Origin: Gammaproteobacteria bacterium
GTDB lineage: Bacteria; Pseudomonadota; Gammaproteobacteria; Enterobacterales; Kangiellaceae
Reading direction: 5' to 3'
Assembly (NCBI GenBank): GCA_013373375.1
Contig: JABXHY010000009.1
Coordinates: 248,001-312,000 of the forward strand
DNA: 64,000 bases
Notes under the pieces: model-generated
Database searches by the model: none
What the model saw: only the letters and a program-made list of their open reading frames with translations
What the model was told of the DNA's origin: nothing
Part shown: one piece after another, positions 38,233 to 48,134 of the stretch
How positions within the stretch are numbered: position 1 is the stretch's first letter
Layout of the letters: every line of letters begins with the position of its first letter
Program-made: the position numbers and the translations under genes

Positions 38233-38460
38233 ATTACCAACCAGCAGAAAAAATAAGGTACACCTAACGCAAATTGTAGACCATTTTTTGAATTATTATC
38301 GCTCAGAATTATAATTAGCACGACGCCTAACGGTAAGTTACTTATTCTGTCCTGTCAGATTGTTGATTATTTAGCCGAAAACCTCTTCATCTCGCCTGTT
38401 TTTATTAATCCGATTAATGTCGAAGTCAGTCAGAACATAAACTGTAGGGCTAGCGATTAG

Positions 38461-38979
38461 CTATAAGTGGTTAGACTTGGCATTATAAAACGCCGATATG
38501 AGTTCAGAAAACTCAGATACAGACAGTCCTAACGAAACCTCAGCCAGATTGAAATGAGTATCGCCCTCCCATTTACAAAACATACTGCAATTTTGATTAT
38601 CGTCACCCTCACCTAATTCAAGTGTAAAAAAATCGAATTTACCCGTATGGTCATCATCGACTTCAGTGAGTGCTTTAGAACTTACAACCGCACAATAAAA
38701 ACATTCAATATAAGCTTTTGGCTCTGGTAACTGAATGATCATTGTCATGTGCGAGTCAATTGAGCACGGATAAAAGCTAAGTTGCTGCTGAGTAAACACC
38801 TCACCATTACCTGGAAGCTGATTGGTTTGCTGAATAACTTGCTCAATAAATTTCTCGCGAACGTCTGAAGCCATGATTTTAAAAAACATTTCCAGATCTT
38901 GTTCAGCGGCTTGCCGAAAAGCCTCGTGTCCCAAAAAATAATGTGAGTGTCTTGGCTCGGTTATCGTATTGGTTGTCAT
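38461..38979 (-). CDS. Hypothetical protein downstream of the biotin operon
   Basis: A 172-residue soluble, acidic protein without signal peptide or membrane segment. I recognise no family. Five cysteines occur, two of them close together in IECFYCAVV. The ATG chosen is two codons after a TTG that would also fit the open frame. It lies 102 bases after bioD on the same strand and could be cotranscribed, but nothing links it to biotin. Confidence 0.6.
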   Translation of the reverse strand: MTTNTITEPRHSHYFLGHEAFRQAAEQDLEMFFKIMASDVREKFIEQVIQQTNQLPGNGEVFTQQQLSFYPCSIDSHMTMIIQLPEPKAYIECFYCAVVSSKALTEVDDDHTGKFDFFTLELGEGDDNQNCSMFCKWEGDTHFNLAEVSLGLSVSEFSELISAFYNAKSNHL

Positions 38980-39081
38980 AAACAAGTTACTCTTTACTTA
39001 AATTTTTCTTACTATAAAATTTTCTTATTATTATTTCTTTACTTAAATTTCGTTACTTCATTTCTTCGTTAAATTAGTTTG

Positions 39082-39741
39082 CTATAAGTTTAGCTCCGGT
39101 AAAACCTGACTATTATGTGTCACTTCTGCTATTAATGGACAGGGCATTTGTAACTCTAATGTTGCTAAGTTTTGCTGATACACATCCATATTAGGTTGAA
39201 CCTGATTCGCGATCCACCCAACCAACTCGGCTCCTTGATTAATAATAGACTGAGCGGTTAGCAAAGCGTGGTTAATACAACCTAGCTTCATGCCAACCAC
39301 AAGAATAACTTTAGAATTAACAGCTTTAGGAATGTCAGAAAACGACTCTTCTTTGTTAAGTGGAACTAACCATCCTCCAGCGCCTTCTACAAAAAAAGTA
39401 TCCACTTTAGAGTAATCGTTGACAACTTTTATTAGATGTTGTCTTACTTGTTCCAAAGTAACTTGAGTATGATTTAATTCTGCCGCGATATGTGGCGCTA
39501 TAGCCTGAGGAAAACAAAAAGGATTAATTTGTTCGTAATCTAGACTTATTGAACTCGCATCCATTAACTTTAAGGCATCGTCATTTTGCCATTGATTTTT
39601 ATTTAGCACAGCACCTGCAGCCACAGGTTTTAGACCAACTACTGACTGTCCACGTTGTTGCAAAGTTTGCATAAGTACATTGCAAACATAAGTTTTGCCA
39701 ACGTCTGTGTCAGTTCCAGTTACAAAGTAAACATCTGACAT
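39082..39741 (-). CDS. bioD: Dethiobiotin synthetase
   Basis: Closes the ureido ring of dethiobiotin from diaminopelargonic acid using CO2 and ATP. The 219-residue protein has the P-loop GTDTDVGKT at 9-17, LKPVAAGA near 37-44 and the FVEGAGGWLVPL block. It is the last biotin gene of the bioB-bioF-bioH-bioC-bioD operon, 73 bases after bioC. Confidence 0.94.
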   Translation of the reverse strand: MSDVYFVTGTDTDVGKTYVCNVLMQTLQQRGQSVVGLKPVAAGAVLNKNQWQNDDALKLMDASSISLDYEQINPFCFPQAIAPHIAAELNHTQVTLEQVRQHLIKVVNDYSKVDTFFVEGAGGWLVPLNKEESFSDIPKAVNSKVILVVGMKLGCINHALLTAQSIINQGAELVGWIANQVQPNMDVYQQNLATLELQMPCPLIAEVTHNSQVLPELNL

Positions 39742-39814
39742 TTAATAATTCCTTAACCATTGACTCAGATACAATTTATTAGAATGATTGTTGACCTACT
39801 GTTAGCACCAACGG

Positions 39815-40666
39815 CTACAGTGACACTTTGTAGACATCTGAAGTCATCGACTTTTTATTCTCCGTGCCCCACGCCAATCCATATACTGCTTCATAAGTCG
39901 CTGGGTAATCACCGCCTTTAGTTTTCATTGCAGAGTATGCATTTTCAAGCGTTTGCCACTTTGAGCGAGTCATTAAACCTCTGGACCGATCATGATTTAA
40001 ATTATGAGCACCGATTCCTTTTAGATCTTTCATTAATCCTTTTAAGGATTGATATTCAAAGGTCAGTTTTTCCATATCCATGACCGGGTCATAAAGCCCT
40101 GAACCAATTAGAAAGTCTCCAACATCGTGCATATCTAAAAAATTATTAACATGCGTATGCTCATCGACTGACGACCATGCTTGTTTAAGTTCAATTAAGG
40201 TGTCAGGCCCTAAAGTAGAAAACAGTAGTAAACCACCGGGCTTTAAAATTCGACACAATTCATTAAAGGTATGCTTAGGGTTTACACTCCACTGCACAGC
40301 TAAATTCGAAAAAATTAAGTCGACTGATTTATCCGCAAATGGCAGCCAATCCATATCCGCCACCTGATAATCAATTCGGTTAAACCAACCTTGTTGGGAT
40401 TTTGCCTGCTGAATCATTCCTCCGGCGATATCACAACCAAATACTTTTGATTTCTTATAACGTTGCTTTAGTTGCCGAGTGAAATGTCCTGTTCCACAGC
40501 CAACATCAACCACAATTTTTGGTGATACTTTCATAAACGGTAAGCGTTCAATTAAACGGTCACCTATTTCTCTTTGCACAAAAGCGAATTCGTCGTAATG
40601 CACTGCTGCCTTAGAAAAACTTGCTGCCACAGACTGTTTATCGAAAGGTGAAAATTCTTGTGTCAT
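39815..40666 (-). CDS. bioC: Malonyl-ACP O-methyltransferase
   Basis: Methylates the malonyl-ACP carboxyl to start pimelate assembly on the fatty acid machinery. The 283 residues show the SAM-binding VVDVGCGTGHFTRQL, FSNLAVQW, and the RILKPGGLLLFSTLGPDTL block typical of BioC. It lies 11 bases after bioH and 73 bases before bioD, and BioH removes the methyl group that BioC adds, so the gene order matches the pathway. Confidence 0.93.
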   Translation of the reverse strand: MTQEFSPFDKQSVAASFSKAAVHYDEFAFVQREIGDRLIERLPFMKVSPKIVVDVGCGTGHFTRQLKQRYKKSKVFGCDIAGGMIQQAKSQQGWFNRIDYQVADMDWLPFADKSVDLIFSNLAVQWSVNPKHTFNELCRILKPGGLLLFSTLGPDTLIELKQAWSSVDEHTHVNNFLDMHDVGDFLIGSGLYDPVMDMEKLTFEYQSLKGLMKDLKGIGAHNLNHDRSRGLMTRSKWQTLENAYSAMKTKGGDYPATYEAVYGLAWGTENKKSMTSDVYKVSL

Positions 40667-40677
40667 ATAATTCTATT

Positions 40678-41460
40678 TCATACCGCTTTTGGATGACGAT
40701 TTAAAAATTCAATAACCGTGTCTACAAACTCTTTTGCGTGAGAAAGAAACGGAGCATGGCTAGCTTTTCGGAATACGACTTGTTCGCTCTTGGGCATCAA
40801 AGCGGCAATTTTTTCTGCTGCTTTTAATGGAACCAGTCCATCGAGTCTACCATAAACTCTTAGAGTGTCGTGATTAATACTGGCTACCTGTGAACGCAAA
40901 TCAGAATTACGTAAAATACTGAGTCCACCACGCAGTGCTTGCTTTGCCGGTTGGCCGTGAACAAATACCGTTTGCTTTAATCGTTGAATATCTTGCTTTT
41001 GTGTTTCACTGCCCATTGTTTGAATTGCCAAAAACTTAATCAATGTGCCTTCATAATCTTCTTCTAACAAGCTTATAAATTTTTCCATAACGTGCACTTC
41101 CATAGCAAATGGCCAATCGTCCTGAACTAAAAACTGAGGATTGCTAGCAACAGTAATTAATTTATTCACTCTCTCAGGATTATTCACAGCAATGTGTGAA
41201 GCAATTAATCCACCCATCGACCAACCAAGATAATGCGCTTTTTTAGGAGCTACTTTTAAAACTTCTTTCGATAGCAACTCTAGAGTGTAATCTTCATTGG
41301 GTAAGGGGCTTCTCCCAAATCCAGGTAAATCAATATTGGTAACACGAAACTGCTCACCTAAGTCTTGGTACAAATGTTCAAATATACCACCGTGAATACC
41401 CCATCCATGAAGTAAAACTAAGTCTTCGCCTTCTCCGAATTGTTCAAAATAAGGTTTCAT
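40678..41460 (-). CDS. bioH: Pimeloyl-ACP methyl ester carboxylesterase
   Basis: Removes the methyl ester from pimeloyl-ACP and so ends chain extension. The 260-residue alpha/beta hydrolase has its triad at Ser81 (GWSMGG), Asp207 (GRLDGLVP) and His235 (ASHAPF), close to the E. coli BioH positions. The ATG overlaps the bioF stop by 4 bases. Unlike E. coli, where bioH is remote, it is inside the operon here. Confidence 0.93.
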   Translation of the reverse strand: MKPYFEQFGEGEDLVLLHGWGIHGGIFEHLYQDLGEQFRVTNIDLPGFGRSPLPNEDYTLELLSKEVLKVAPKKAHYLGWSMGGLIASHIAVNNPERVNKLITVASNPQFLVQDDWPFAMEVHVMEKFISLLEEDYEGTLIKFLAIQTMGSETQKQDIQRLKQTVFVHGQPAKQALRGGLSILRNSDLRSQVASINHDTLRVYGRLDGLVPLKAAEKIAALMPKSEQVVFRKASHAPFLSHAKEFVDTVIEFLNRHPKAV

Positions 41461-42647
41461 TTATTCATTACTTTATTGTCTTTCTCGTCATGTTTATCCA
41501 GTATTTCAGACAAGCTTGAAACGAGGTTTTGAATCATCGTTACACTATGATGAGATGATAACGTAATACGTAACCGGCAAGTATTCTCAGGCACAGTTGG
41601 AGGGCGAATCGCTCCCACCAGGAACCCCTGCAACTCCAATTCTTTTGCAACAGACAAACACTTTCTTTCTGTCCCTACGAGCACAGGTTGGATTGCTGTA
41701 TCCGATGGCATTAATTGAATATTGTAATGAAGCGCGAGCTGTTTAAACTGAACAATGTTATGTCTGAGCTTTTCAGTTCGCTCTGGAGTTTTACGAATAA
41801 TATTCACAGCTTCGTTGGCCACCTGAGCATTCGCAGGTGGCATCGCTGTTGTGTAAATATAGGGTCGAGCAAACTGTTTAAGAGCATCCGCAACCAATTG
41901 ACTGCTCGCAACGAAAGCACCGGCAACGCCAAGTGCTTTTCCCATGGTTCCCATCATAATAACATTATCAACCGGCTTAACATTGTAGTGCGCTAAGGTT
42001 CCTGAGCCTTCATGTCCCAAAACACCAATGCCATGCGCATCATCAATATAAACTGATGCTTTTTCCTCGGAAGCAATCGACATGAGTTCAGTTAAATTAA
42101 CCGCATCTCCGTCCATGCTGAAAACACCATCAGATACAATCATCTTACTGTTGAAGTCGCCTTTGAGCTGTTGCAAAAGCGATTGGTAATCACAATGTCG
42201 GTAGCGCTTGTTCGCTGCCTGAGACATTAAACCTGCGTCAATTAAAGAGGCATGATTAAGTTTGTCTTGAACAATTAGATCGCCTTTACCCACCAAAGTT
42301 GTCAGTACCGCAAGATTCGCCTGATAACCGCTGGAGAATAATGTAATGGCCTCACACTGCAGCCAATCCACCAAGGTTTCTTCTAATGCCTGGTGTGACG
42401 CAAGATGTCCACTAATAAGATGAGAGGCGCCACTGCCGCAACCATACTTATCAATCGCTTGATGCATCGCCTTTATCATCAATGGATCATTTGCTAACGA
42501 TAAGTAATCATTACTACTAAAGTTAACCAGAGATCGACCTAGCCGCGATACTTCAATGCCCTGTGGTGAATCGATCGTGATTTCCTGTCGCCAACGATCT
42601 TTTAACCGTTGTTGGTTAAGCCGATCGGTTAAGTGACGAGACAACAT
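41457..42647 (-). CDS. bioF: 8-amino-7-oxononanoate synthase
   Basis: A PLP enzyme joining pimeloyl-ACP and alanine. The 396 residues carry the alpha-oxoamine synthase features: SSNDYLSLAN at 44-53, GSGASHLISGH, DDAHGIGVLG with Asp203 and His206, and the PLP lysine Lys237 in GTMGKALG. It lies 47 bases after bioB and overlaps bioH by 4 bases. Confidence 0.95.
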   Translation of the reverse strand: MLSRHLTDRLNQQRLKDRWRQEITIDSPQGIEVSRLGRSLVNFSSNDYLSLANDPLMIKAMHQAIDKYGCGSGASHLISGHLASHQALEETLVDWLQCEAITLFSSGYQANLAVLTTLVGKGDLIVQDKLNHASLIDAGLMSQAANKRYRHCDYQSLLQQLKGDFNSKMIVSDGVFSMDGDAVNLTELMSIASEEKASVYIDDAHGIGVLGHEGSGTLAHYNVKPVDNVIMMGTMGKALGVAGAFVASSQLVADALKQFARPYIYTTAMPPANAQVANEAVNIIRKTPERTEKLRHNIVQFKQLALHYNIQLMPSDTAIQPVLVGTERKCLSVAKELELQGFLVGAIRPPTVPENTCRLRITLSSHHSVTMIQNLVSSLSEILDKHDEKDNKVMNK

Positions 42648-42694
42648 TTACATTCCAGAATCGATTGAGCAACGACGCAATCACAAACCAACGA

Positions 42695-43798
42695 TTAACT
42701 TGCCGCATTGGTAAACTTTACTTCTGCCATCGGAGTATTAACTTCAGATGCTTGATCAGCCTTCCTTAATTGAATAGCAGCTGACACTCGCTCACTTTCA
42801 TGGTGATGTTCACTTTCAGAAATGTCACGTCGCTCAGGATTTATTCCAAGTTTTTTGAGTAAGTTTCTATCAGCGTCTTGATCTGGATTCGCCGTCGTTA
42901 GTAATTTTTCTCCATAAAAAATAGAGTTGGCTCCTGCCATAAAACACAAAGCTTGCGTTTCTTCGTTCATGTCTTCGCGTCCAGCAGACAACCGAACATA
43001 AGACAGCGGCATAATAATTCGCGCGGTCGCAATTGTTCTCACAAACTCTATTGGGTCGAGTTGTTCGACGTCTTGCAAAGGCGTACCTTCTACCGCGACA
43101 AGCATATTAATAGGTACACTTTGCGGATGTTCCGGCATATTCGCCAGTTCCATCAACAGTCCGTAGCGATCGTTTTGTTGCTCACCCATTCCAACGATTC
43201 CACCACTGCAGACGTTTATACCGGCATCTCTTACATGCTGTAATGTATTGAGTCGGTCTTGATAGGTACGAGTTGTGATTATTTTGTCGTAATAGTCTTG
43301 TGAGGTATCAAGATTATGATTGTAATAATCCAGGCCTGCATCTTTAAGTTGTTCAGCTTGATCGCCATCTAACATTCCTAAGGTAACACAAGTCTCAAGG
43401 CCTAACGCTTTAACGCTTCGAATCATCTCCAATACGACAGGAAGATCTTTTTCTCGCGGTGAACGCCAGGCTGCGCCCATGCAGAACCTTGTTGCTCCAG
43501 TTTCTTTTGCCCGCTGTGCATTAGCAACCACTTCTTCAATCGCCATTAACTGTTCTTTCGAGAGTCCAGTATTGTAATGACCACTTTGTGGACAGTAAGC
43601 GCAATCTTCAGGACAGGCGCCTGTTTTAATGCTTAAAAGAGTCGAGGTTTGAACTTCGTTAGGATTAAAAAAACGCCGATGGATTAGTTGGGCATAAAAC
43701 AGTAAATCATTGAAGGGTAGAGAAAAAATCTGTTTTACTTGGTCGATAGTCCAGTCATGCTTGAGTTCTGGGTTTTGCGCGTATTTTATAATATCCAT
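42695..43798 (-). CDS. bioB: Biotin synthase
   Basis: A radical SAM enzyme that inserts sulphur into dethiobiotin. The 367-residue protein has the [4Fe-4S] motif Cys62-x3-Cys66-x2-Cys69 in ACPEDCAYC, and the YNHNLDTS and SGGIVGMGE blocks of BioB. The C terminus beyond about 330 is a charged extension. It is the first gene of the operon; bioA, which supplies the substrate of BioD, is not in the window. Confidence 0.96.
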   Translation of the reverse strand: MDIIKYAQNPELKHDWTIDQVKQIFSLPFNDLLFYAQLIHRRFFNPNEVQTSTLLSIKTGACPEDCAYCPQSGHYNTGLSKEQLMAIEEVVANAQRAKETGATRFCMGAAWRSPREKDLPVVLEMIRSVKALGLETCVTLGMLDGDQAEQLKDAGLDYYNHNLDTSQDYYDKIITTRTYQDRLNTLQHVRDAGINVCSGGIVGMGEQQNDRYGLLMELANMPEHPQSVPINMLVAVEGTPLQDVEQLDPIEFVRTIATARIIMPLSYVRLSAGREDMNEETQALCFMAGANSIFYGEKLLTTANPDQDADRNLLKKLGINPERRDISESEHHHESERVSAAIQLRKADQASEVNTPMAEVKFTNAAS

Positions 43799-43938
43799 TA
43801 TTCTGGCTACTTGAAGACTCGGAAGGCAGCCAGTTTAACTAACAAGGTATTAATATCAATCCAACTCGCCACATCAGTTTACAATCGTATATTTTTCAAC
43901 CAAGCCTCTACTTCAACTTTTAAAATTAGTTAAGCGGT

Positions 43939-44244
43939 TTATGACAAAACAGTGCTTAATGAAAAATAGACTAATAAACTACTGAAACCGATGATGGTCA
44001 GTTTTACCCCATTCTTTAGATGCCTTTGCTGCCACAAAATACACAACAACATCGAAGAGAAAAATGTCGTGGCGGCCAATAAGAGTAATATAAACACCAG
44101 CAACAATTGGATTAGATTGCCATTGCCTTCAGCGCCACCGGAAATCCACCAATAAGTAATTCCTTGATAAATTAACCCAAGGATCACCAGTATCATGAGT
44201 AGAATTGCGGTGATGTTTCCCAGGCGTTTAATAAATGATTCCAT
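43939..44244 (-). CDS. Small membrane protein of unknown function
   Basis: A 101-residue protein with three hydrophobic segments (about 10-33, 44-70 and 80-99) joined by short polar loops. I recognise no family. It is transcribed divergently from comF and ends 140 bases before bioB starts on the same strand. Confidence 0.55.
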   Translation of the reverse strand: MESFIKRLGNITAILLMILVILGLIYQGITYWWISGGAEGNGNLIQLLLVFILLLLAATTFFSSMLLCILWQQRHLKNGVKLTIIGFSSLLVYFSLSTVLS

Positions 44245-44379
44245 ACCAAATAAGTAATAACTCTTTGTTGTGATTGCAGGATAGACTACTCAGTCGAATA
44301 AGGAACAACAAGTTTTGTGTTCTTTTTGCGTGAGTTTTTGATTACTATTAAGACTGGATAACGAAAAAATCTCAATGGA

Positions 44380-45144
44380 ATGACGTTTAATTTATCTGCT
44401 CGCTGTGCTTTTTGCCAGTACCCAATTGATTCGACCGACGATACCGATCCGCCTGAAAAATATCATTCAACAACGGAAGTGGCCTCCTTTCATAAGAAAG
44501 ATTCGACACCTTGGGTGTGCACTTATTGCGAGCCTGAGCTACCCAGATTAGATTGCGTATGCGCTACCTGCGGACAGGATCTTCCAACCAACGCAGCTTT
44601 GGAAAAATGTGGAGCCTGTTTAACAATGGCCCCGGCGATTGATCAACTAATTGCCGCGTTCGATTATGACTTTCCGATCAATCAATGGCTGCCTCAATTA
44701 AAGTTTAACCGTCATACCGCATTAGCTCATTGGTTCGGCAAAATGCTGGCACAAGTCGCGCATGCACAATTGGTCAGCCCGCCAGATATCATCATTCCGG
44801 TTCCTTTGCACCCTAAGCGACTGCGCAGCAGAGGTTACAACCAGGCCGAATTAATTGCCCGAGCATTGCTCAAGCACTTGCCTCAGTCATCCTCAATAAT
44901 GCTCGACACTCATTCTTGTCGACGGGCTATTTACACTCAGGCGCAATCCGGTCTGTCATTAAAACAACGACAACACAATATAAAGGCAGCGTTTGAATCA
45001 GCACAGTTGCAAGAATTGCACGTCGCAATTGTTGACGATGTTTATACCAGCGGCAGTACGGTGAATGCTCTGGCAAAAAGCTTGAAACATGCAGGTGCAA
45101 GCCGAGTAACTGCCCTGGTTGCTGCACACGCCGCTTTAAAATAG
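44380..45144 (+). CDS. comF: ComF family phosphoribosyltransferase-like protein
   Basis: A ComF/GntX-type protein linked to use of external DNA. The 254 residues begin with cysteine pairs (Cys9/Cys12, Cys47/Cys50, Cys61/Cys64, Cys77/Cys80) forming zinc ribbons, then a phosphoribosyltransferase domain with IPVPLHPKRLRSRGYNQ and the PRPP-binding VAIVDDVYTSGST. The gene is divergent from a small membrane protein, close to the biotin operon as in many gammaproteobacteria. Confidence 0.9.
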   Translation: MTFNLSARCAFCQYPIDSTDDTDPPEKYHSTTEVASFHKKDSTPWVCTYCEPELPRLDCVCATCGQDLPTNAALEKCGACLTMAPAIDQLIAAFDYDFPINQWLPQLKFNRHTALAHWFGKMLAQVAHAQLVSPPDIIIPVPLHPKRLRSRGYNQAELIARALLKHLPQSSSIMLDTHSCRRAIYTQAQSGLSLKQRQHNIKAAFESAQLQELHVAIVDDVYTSGSTVNALAKSLKHAGASRVTALVAAHAALK

Positions 45145-45262
45145 CCCATCCACTATGTTCGGTCGTACTAATGACTAATTTATTTCTGAAGTGTCCGTCA
45201 TCATTAACTGGATGAGTCAGATTCTGCTACCATAGCGTCAGTTTTTAATAGAGAGAATACGA

Positions 45263-46588
45263 GTGGATCAAAAAGACCGCTACAAGCATATTTGGGCGCT
45301 AGCTTTACCAATCATTGGTGGCATGATGTCGCAAAATATTCTCAATTTAGTTGATGCAGGGATGGTCGGACAGCTAGGCACCGCTCAACTAGCAGCGGTA
45401 GGATTAGCGAGCTTTATTAATTTTGTGGCAGCAGCAGCCTTTATGGGATTGTCAGCCGGGGTACAAGCAATGGTCTCTCGGAGAATGGGCGAAGGTAAAA
45501 CCAACGAAGCTGCCAATCCTCTCAATGGTGCTATCGTCACTATATTAGTCGTTGCTACACCAGTCGCTATAGCTCTAATAATGGCCGCTGAGCATATCGT
45601 TGAGTGGCTCAACGATGATCCAGAAGTTGTTCAATACGGTACCGAATACTTACAGGTAAGACTCGCCGCGATAATGTTTGTGGGTATGAACTTTTGTTAC
45701 CGAGGTTACTGGAGCGCGATAAAACGCACCGGTTTTTACCTTCGAACATTACTGATAATGCACTCCCTCAATATAGTGCTGAACTACCTGCTCATTTTTG
45801 GCAATTTTGGATTTCCCGAAATGGGGGTTATGGGAGCAGGACTGGGAACAGCAATCTCAATGGCAGGCGGCACTTTAATTTATACCTATCTTGCATTAAG
45901 ACACACTCGACAATTCGGTTTTGGCTTGCATTTGCCTAAAAAAGAAACCTTGATGACGGTGGTGCGTATTTCAATTCCTTCCTCAGCCCAACAATTATTT
46001 TTCGCTCTTGGATTTACCACTCTTTTCTGGATTGTCGGGCAAGTGGGGACTAATGAGCTGGCGGCAGCCAATGTTCTGACCAACATTACACTAGTTGCAA
46101 TTTTGCCCTGTATTGCGTTTGGAATTTCCTCCGCGACTTTAGTTGGTCACGCTCTGGGTAAAAAAGATCCGGAGGACGCTCATCGCTGGGCTTGGGAAAC
46201 CGTTCGAATTGCAATGCTGGTTGTCTTTTTAATTGGACTGCCAATGCTGCTAGTACCGGAATTACTTTTGTCAGTATTTTTACAAGAGCCAGAGGCATTG
46301 AAAATTGCAATTACTCCATTGCGGTTAGTTGGTGTTGGGATTTTAATTGATGCGTTAGGCCTTGTATTAATGAACTCATTACAAGGTGCAGGTGCGACAA
46401 AAACAACGCTCACCGTTTCGTTAGTCATGCAGTGGTTTTTATTTTTACCCATTGCCTATTTAACGGGGCCAGTGCTTGGTCTTGGACTTACCGCAATTTG
46501 GTTAATGCAATTTGTTTATCGAGGTTTGCAAGCGGGCATTTACGTTTGGCTGTGGAACAAACGTGATTGGGCCAGTATTAAACTTTAA
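45263..46588 (+). CDS. MATE family efflux transporter
   Basis: A 441-residue inner membrane protein with about twelve hydrophobic segments and the two-fold repeat of the MATE (multidrug and toxin extrusion) family: LALPIIGGMMSQNILNLVDAGMVGQLGT in the first half and VRISIPSSAQQLFFALGF in the second. These proteins export drugs or metabolites using sodium or proton gradients. The start is a GTG seven bases after AGAGAG. It is followed by srkA, whose start lies 35 bases after its stop. Confidence 0.9.
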   Translation: MDQKDRYKHIWALALPIIGGMMSQNILNLVDAGMVGQLGTAQLAAVGLASFINFVAAAAFMGLSAGVQAMVSRRMGEGKTNEAANPLNGAIVTILVVATPVAIALIMAAEHIVEWLNDDPEVVQYGTEYLQVRLAAIMFVGMNFCYRGYWSAIKRTGFYLRTLLIMHSLNIVLNYLLIFGNFGFPEMGVMGAGLGTAISMAGGTLIYTYLALRHTRQFGFGLHLPKKETLMTVVRISIPSSAQQLFFALGFTTLFWIVGQVGTNELAAANVLTNITLVAILPCIAFGISSATLVGHALGKKDPEDAHRWAWETVRIAMLVVFLIGLPMLLVPELLLSVFLQEPEALKIAITPLRLVGVGILIDALGLVLMNSLQGAGATKTTLTVSLVMQWFLFLPIAYLTGPVLGLGLTAIWLMQFVYRGLQAGIYVWLWNKRDWASIKL

Positions 46589-46622
46589 GCATCACGAATA
46601 TACTTTGGAGATTTGCTCGCTC

Positions 46623-47621
46623 ATGTCGCAAGACGATTTACAAAATGATTTTTATCAACTTGATCCGGACACCATTCTTGATGCGCTCGACAGTATTAAC
46701 TTATATGTTGAAGCGGCGTTGCTGCCACTAAACAGTTACGAAAATAGAGTTTACCAAGTCAGAGACGAACACCAGAAAAAATACGTTGTAAAATTTTATC
46801 GACCCGCTCGATGGACCGATGAGCAAATTCTTGAAGAACACCAATTCTGTCATGAAATGGAACAAGCTGAAATTCCAGTCGTTGCACCGCTTCAGTTTGA
46901 TGGAAAAACCTTACTCAATTATCAGCAATTTCGGTTTGCTGTTTTCCCTAATCGTGGTGGGCGACACCCTAACCTGGACGATCACGACACTCTCACCTGG
47001 TTAGGTCGCTTTATAGCAAGAATTCACACCGTTGGTGAAACATCTGCCTATCAACATCGATTGACCATTTCACCTGAAGCTTACGCACAACAAAGTTATC
47101 AGTTTTTGCAAGATAACCATTTTATTCCCGCGGAACTGCGGGTATCAATGGACAGCGTTTGCCTGCCATTAGTGGAGCAATGTTTAAAAAGTTTCCATCG
47201 TTTTAGCGACATTGCACAACTGCGTATTCATGGTGATTGTCACCCTTCTAATGTAATGTGGACACCCGATGGACCTCATTTTGTTGATTTAGATGACAGC
47301 CGAATGGGACCCGCAGTTCAGGATATCTGGATGTTACTGACTGGCGATGAACAAGAAAAAATTCAACAACAAAACGCGCTATTGGAAGGCTATGAAGAAT
47401 TTAGAGAATTTGATGACCGAGAACTGATGTTAGTCGAAGCCCTTCGCGGCATGAGGATGTTGCACTATATGGGATGGCTGGCGCAGCGTTGGGACGACCC
47501 CAGCTTTCAACATAATTTTCCCTGGTTTAACACACCACGCTACTGGGAAGAACAGCTGCTTAATCTGAAAGAGCAACTCGGCACCTTACAAAACCAACCC
47601 ACCAGTCAATTGTGGCAATGA
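46623..47621 (+). CDS. srkA: Stress response Ser/Thr kinase SrkA (YihE)
   Basis: A 332-residue kinase-like protein of the YihE/SrkA family, which protects against stress-induced death in E. coli. Lys57 in VVKFYRP is the ATP-binding lysine; the catalytic loop is H203-G-D205 in HGDCHPSNVMW, and D222-L-D224 is the metal site. The ATG at 46623 is used because the upstream part of the open frame overlaps the MATE gene. It is separated from the MATE gene by 34 bases. Confidence 0.9.
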   Translation: MSQDDLQNDFYQLDPDTILDALDSINLYVEAALLPLNSYENRVYQVRDEHQKKYVVKFYRPARWTDEQILEEHQFCHEMEQAEIPVVAPLQFDGKTLLNYQQFRFAVFPNRGGRHPNLDDHDTLTWLGRFIARIHTVGETSAYQHRLTISPEAYAQQSYQFLQDNHFIPAELRVSMDSVCLPLVEQCLKSFHRFSDIAQLRIHGDCHPSNVMWTPDGPHFVDLDDSRMGPAVQDIWMLLTGDEQEKIQQQNALLEGYEEFREFDDRELMLVEALRGMRMLHYMGWLAQRWDDPSFQHNFPWFNTPRYWEEQLLNLKEQLGTLQNQPTSQLWQ

Positions 47622-47861
47622 TTATTTTTTATTGTGGGTGCCATCGCAGATTGGCGCATTACCGGTAGCTTTGCACCCGCAAAAATACACCGTCCGAGTT
47701 TGAGATGCTTCATAAGACACGGGAGTAATGCCGGTTCCCTTATGGCTTCCATCGCAAAAGGGTTGGTTTTTACTCCGACCGCAAGCACACCAAAAGTAAG
47801 TTTTATCTTTTTCAACCTCAAACGCATACGGCGCATTATTGGCAGGAATTCGCTCTGACAT
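47622..47861 (-). CDS. Double CDGSH iron-sulphur protein
   Basis: A 79-residue protein with two CDGSH-type [2Fe-2S] motifs: Cys25, Cys27, Cys36 and His40 in [16 protein letters not shown], and Cys61, Cys63, Cys72 and His76 in [16 protein letters not shown]. Two motifs in one short chain resemble the Miner2-like type, unlike the single-motif dimer of mitoNEET. Each motif should hold one redox-active cluster. The stop codon abuts that of srkA; no gene partner is evident. Confidence 0.88.
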   Translation of the reverse strand: MSERIPANNAPYAFEVEKDKTYFWCACGRSKNQPFCDGSHKGTGITPVSYEASQTRTVYFCGCKATGNAPICDGTHNKK

Positions 47862-48028
47862 AGCTTCGCCTTTTAACAGTCAACTCACGCAACCATTTCG
47901 AACAATCGAAAATAATGATTATTCATAATAGTCGCTGTAAGGGCTAATTCCTATAAAAGAATCCTGTCGATTAACGAATCCGTCGATAAAAATTTTTTTA
48001 GATAAAAACCAGGAGGAAAATCAAATCA

Positions 48029-48053
48029 CAAAAAAGCCCCACCGAAGTGAGGC
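48029..48053 (-). terminator. Rho-independent terminator after amtB
   Basis: On the - strand, GCCTCAC, a TTCG tetraloop and GTGGGGC form a stem with one G-T wobble, followed by six T. It lies 82 bases past the amtB stop and ends the glnK-amtB transcript. Confidence 0.9.
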
Positions 48054-48134
48054 AAACACAGTAGACACATTGCAGTTCTTATTATTTTGAATCTTACGAC
48101 GAGTGTCTCTTAACTAATGAAGAGTCTCTCTTAA

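Noticed and set aside
38233-38460. Possible Fur box or cobalamin riboswitch upstream of the TonB-dependent receptor
   Set aside because: AT-rich segments exist but none fits the 19-base Fur pattern, and no riboswitch core sequence is visible.
43876-43884. Possible BirA operator half-site AGTTTACAA upstream of bioB
   Set aside because: Only one half matches TTGTAAAC; the inverted partner expected about 15 bases away is absent, so biotin repressor control is not supported.
47634-47858. Open frame on the + strand over the CDGSH gene
   Set aside because: It is a shadow of the CDGSH protein, whose motifs are unmistakable on the - strand.
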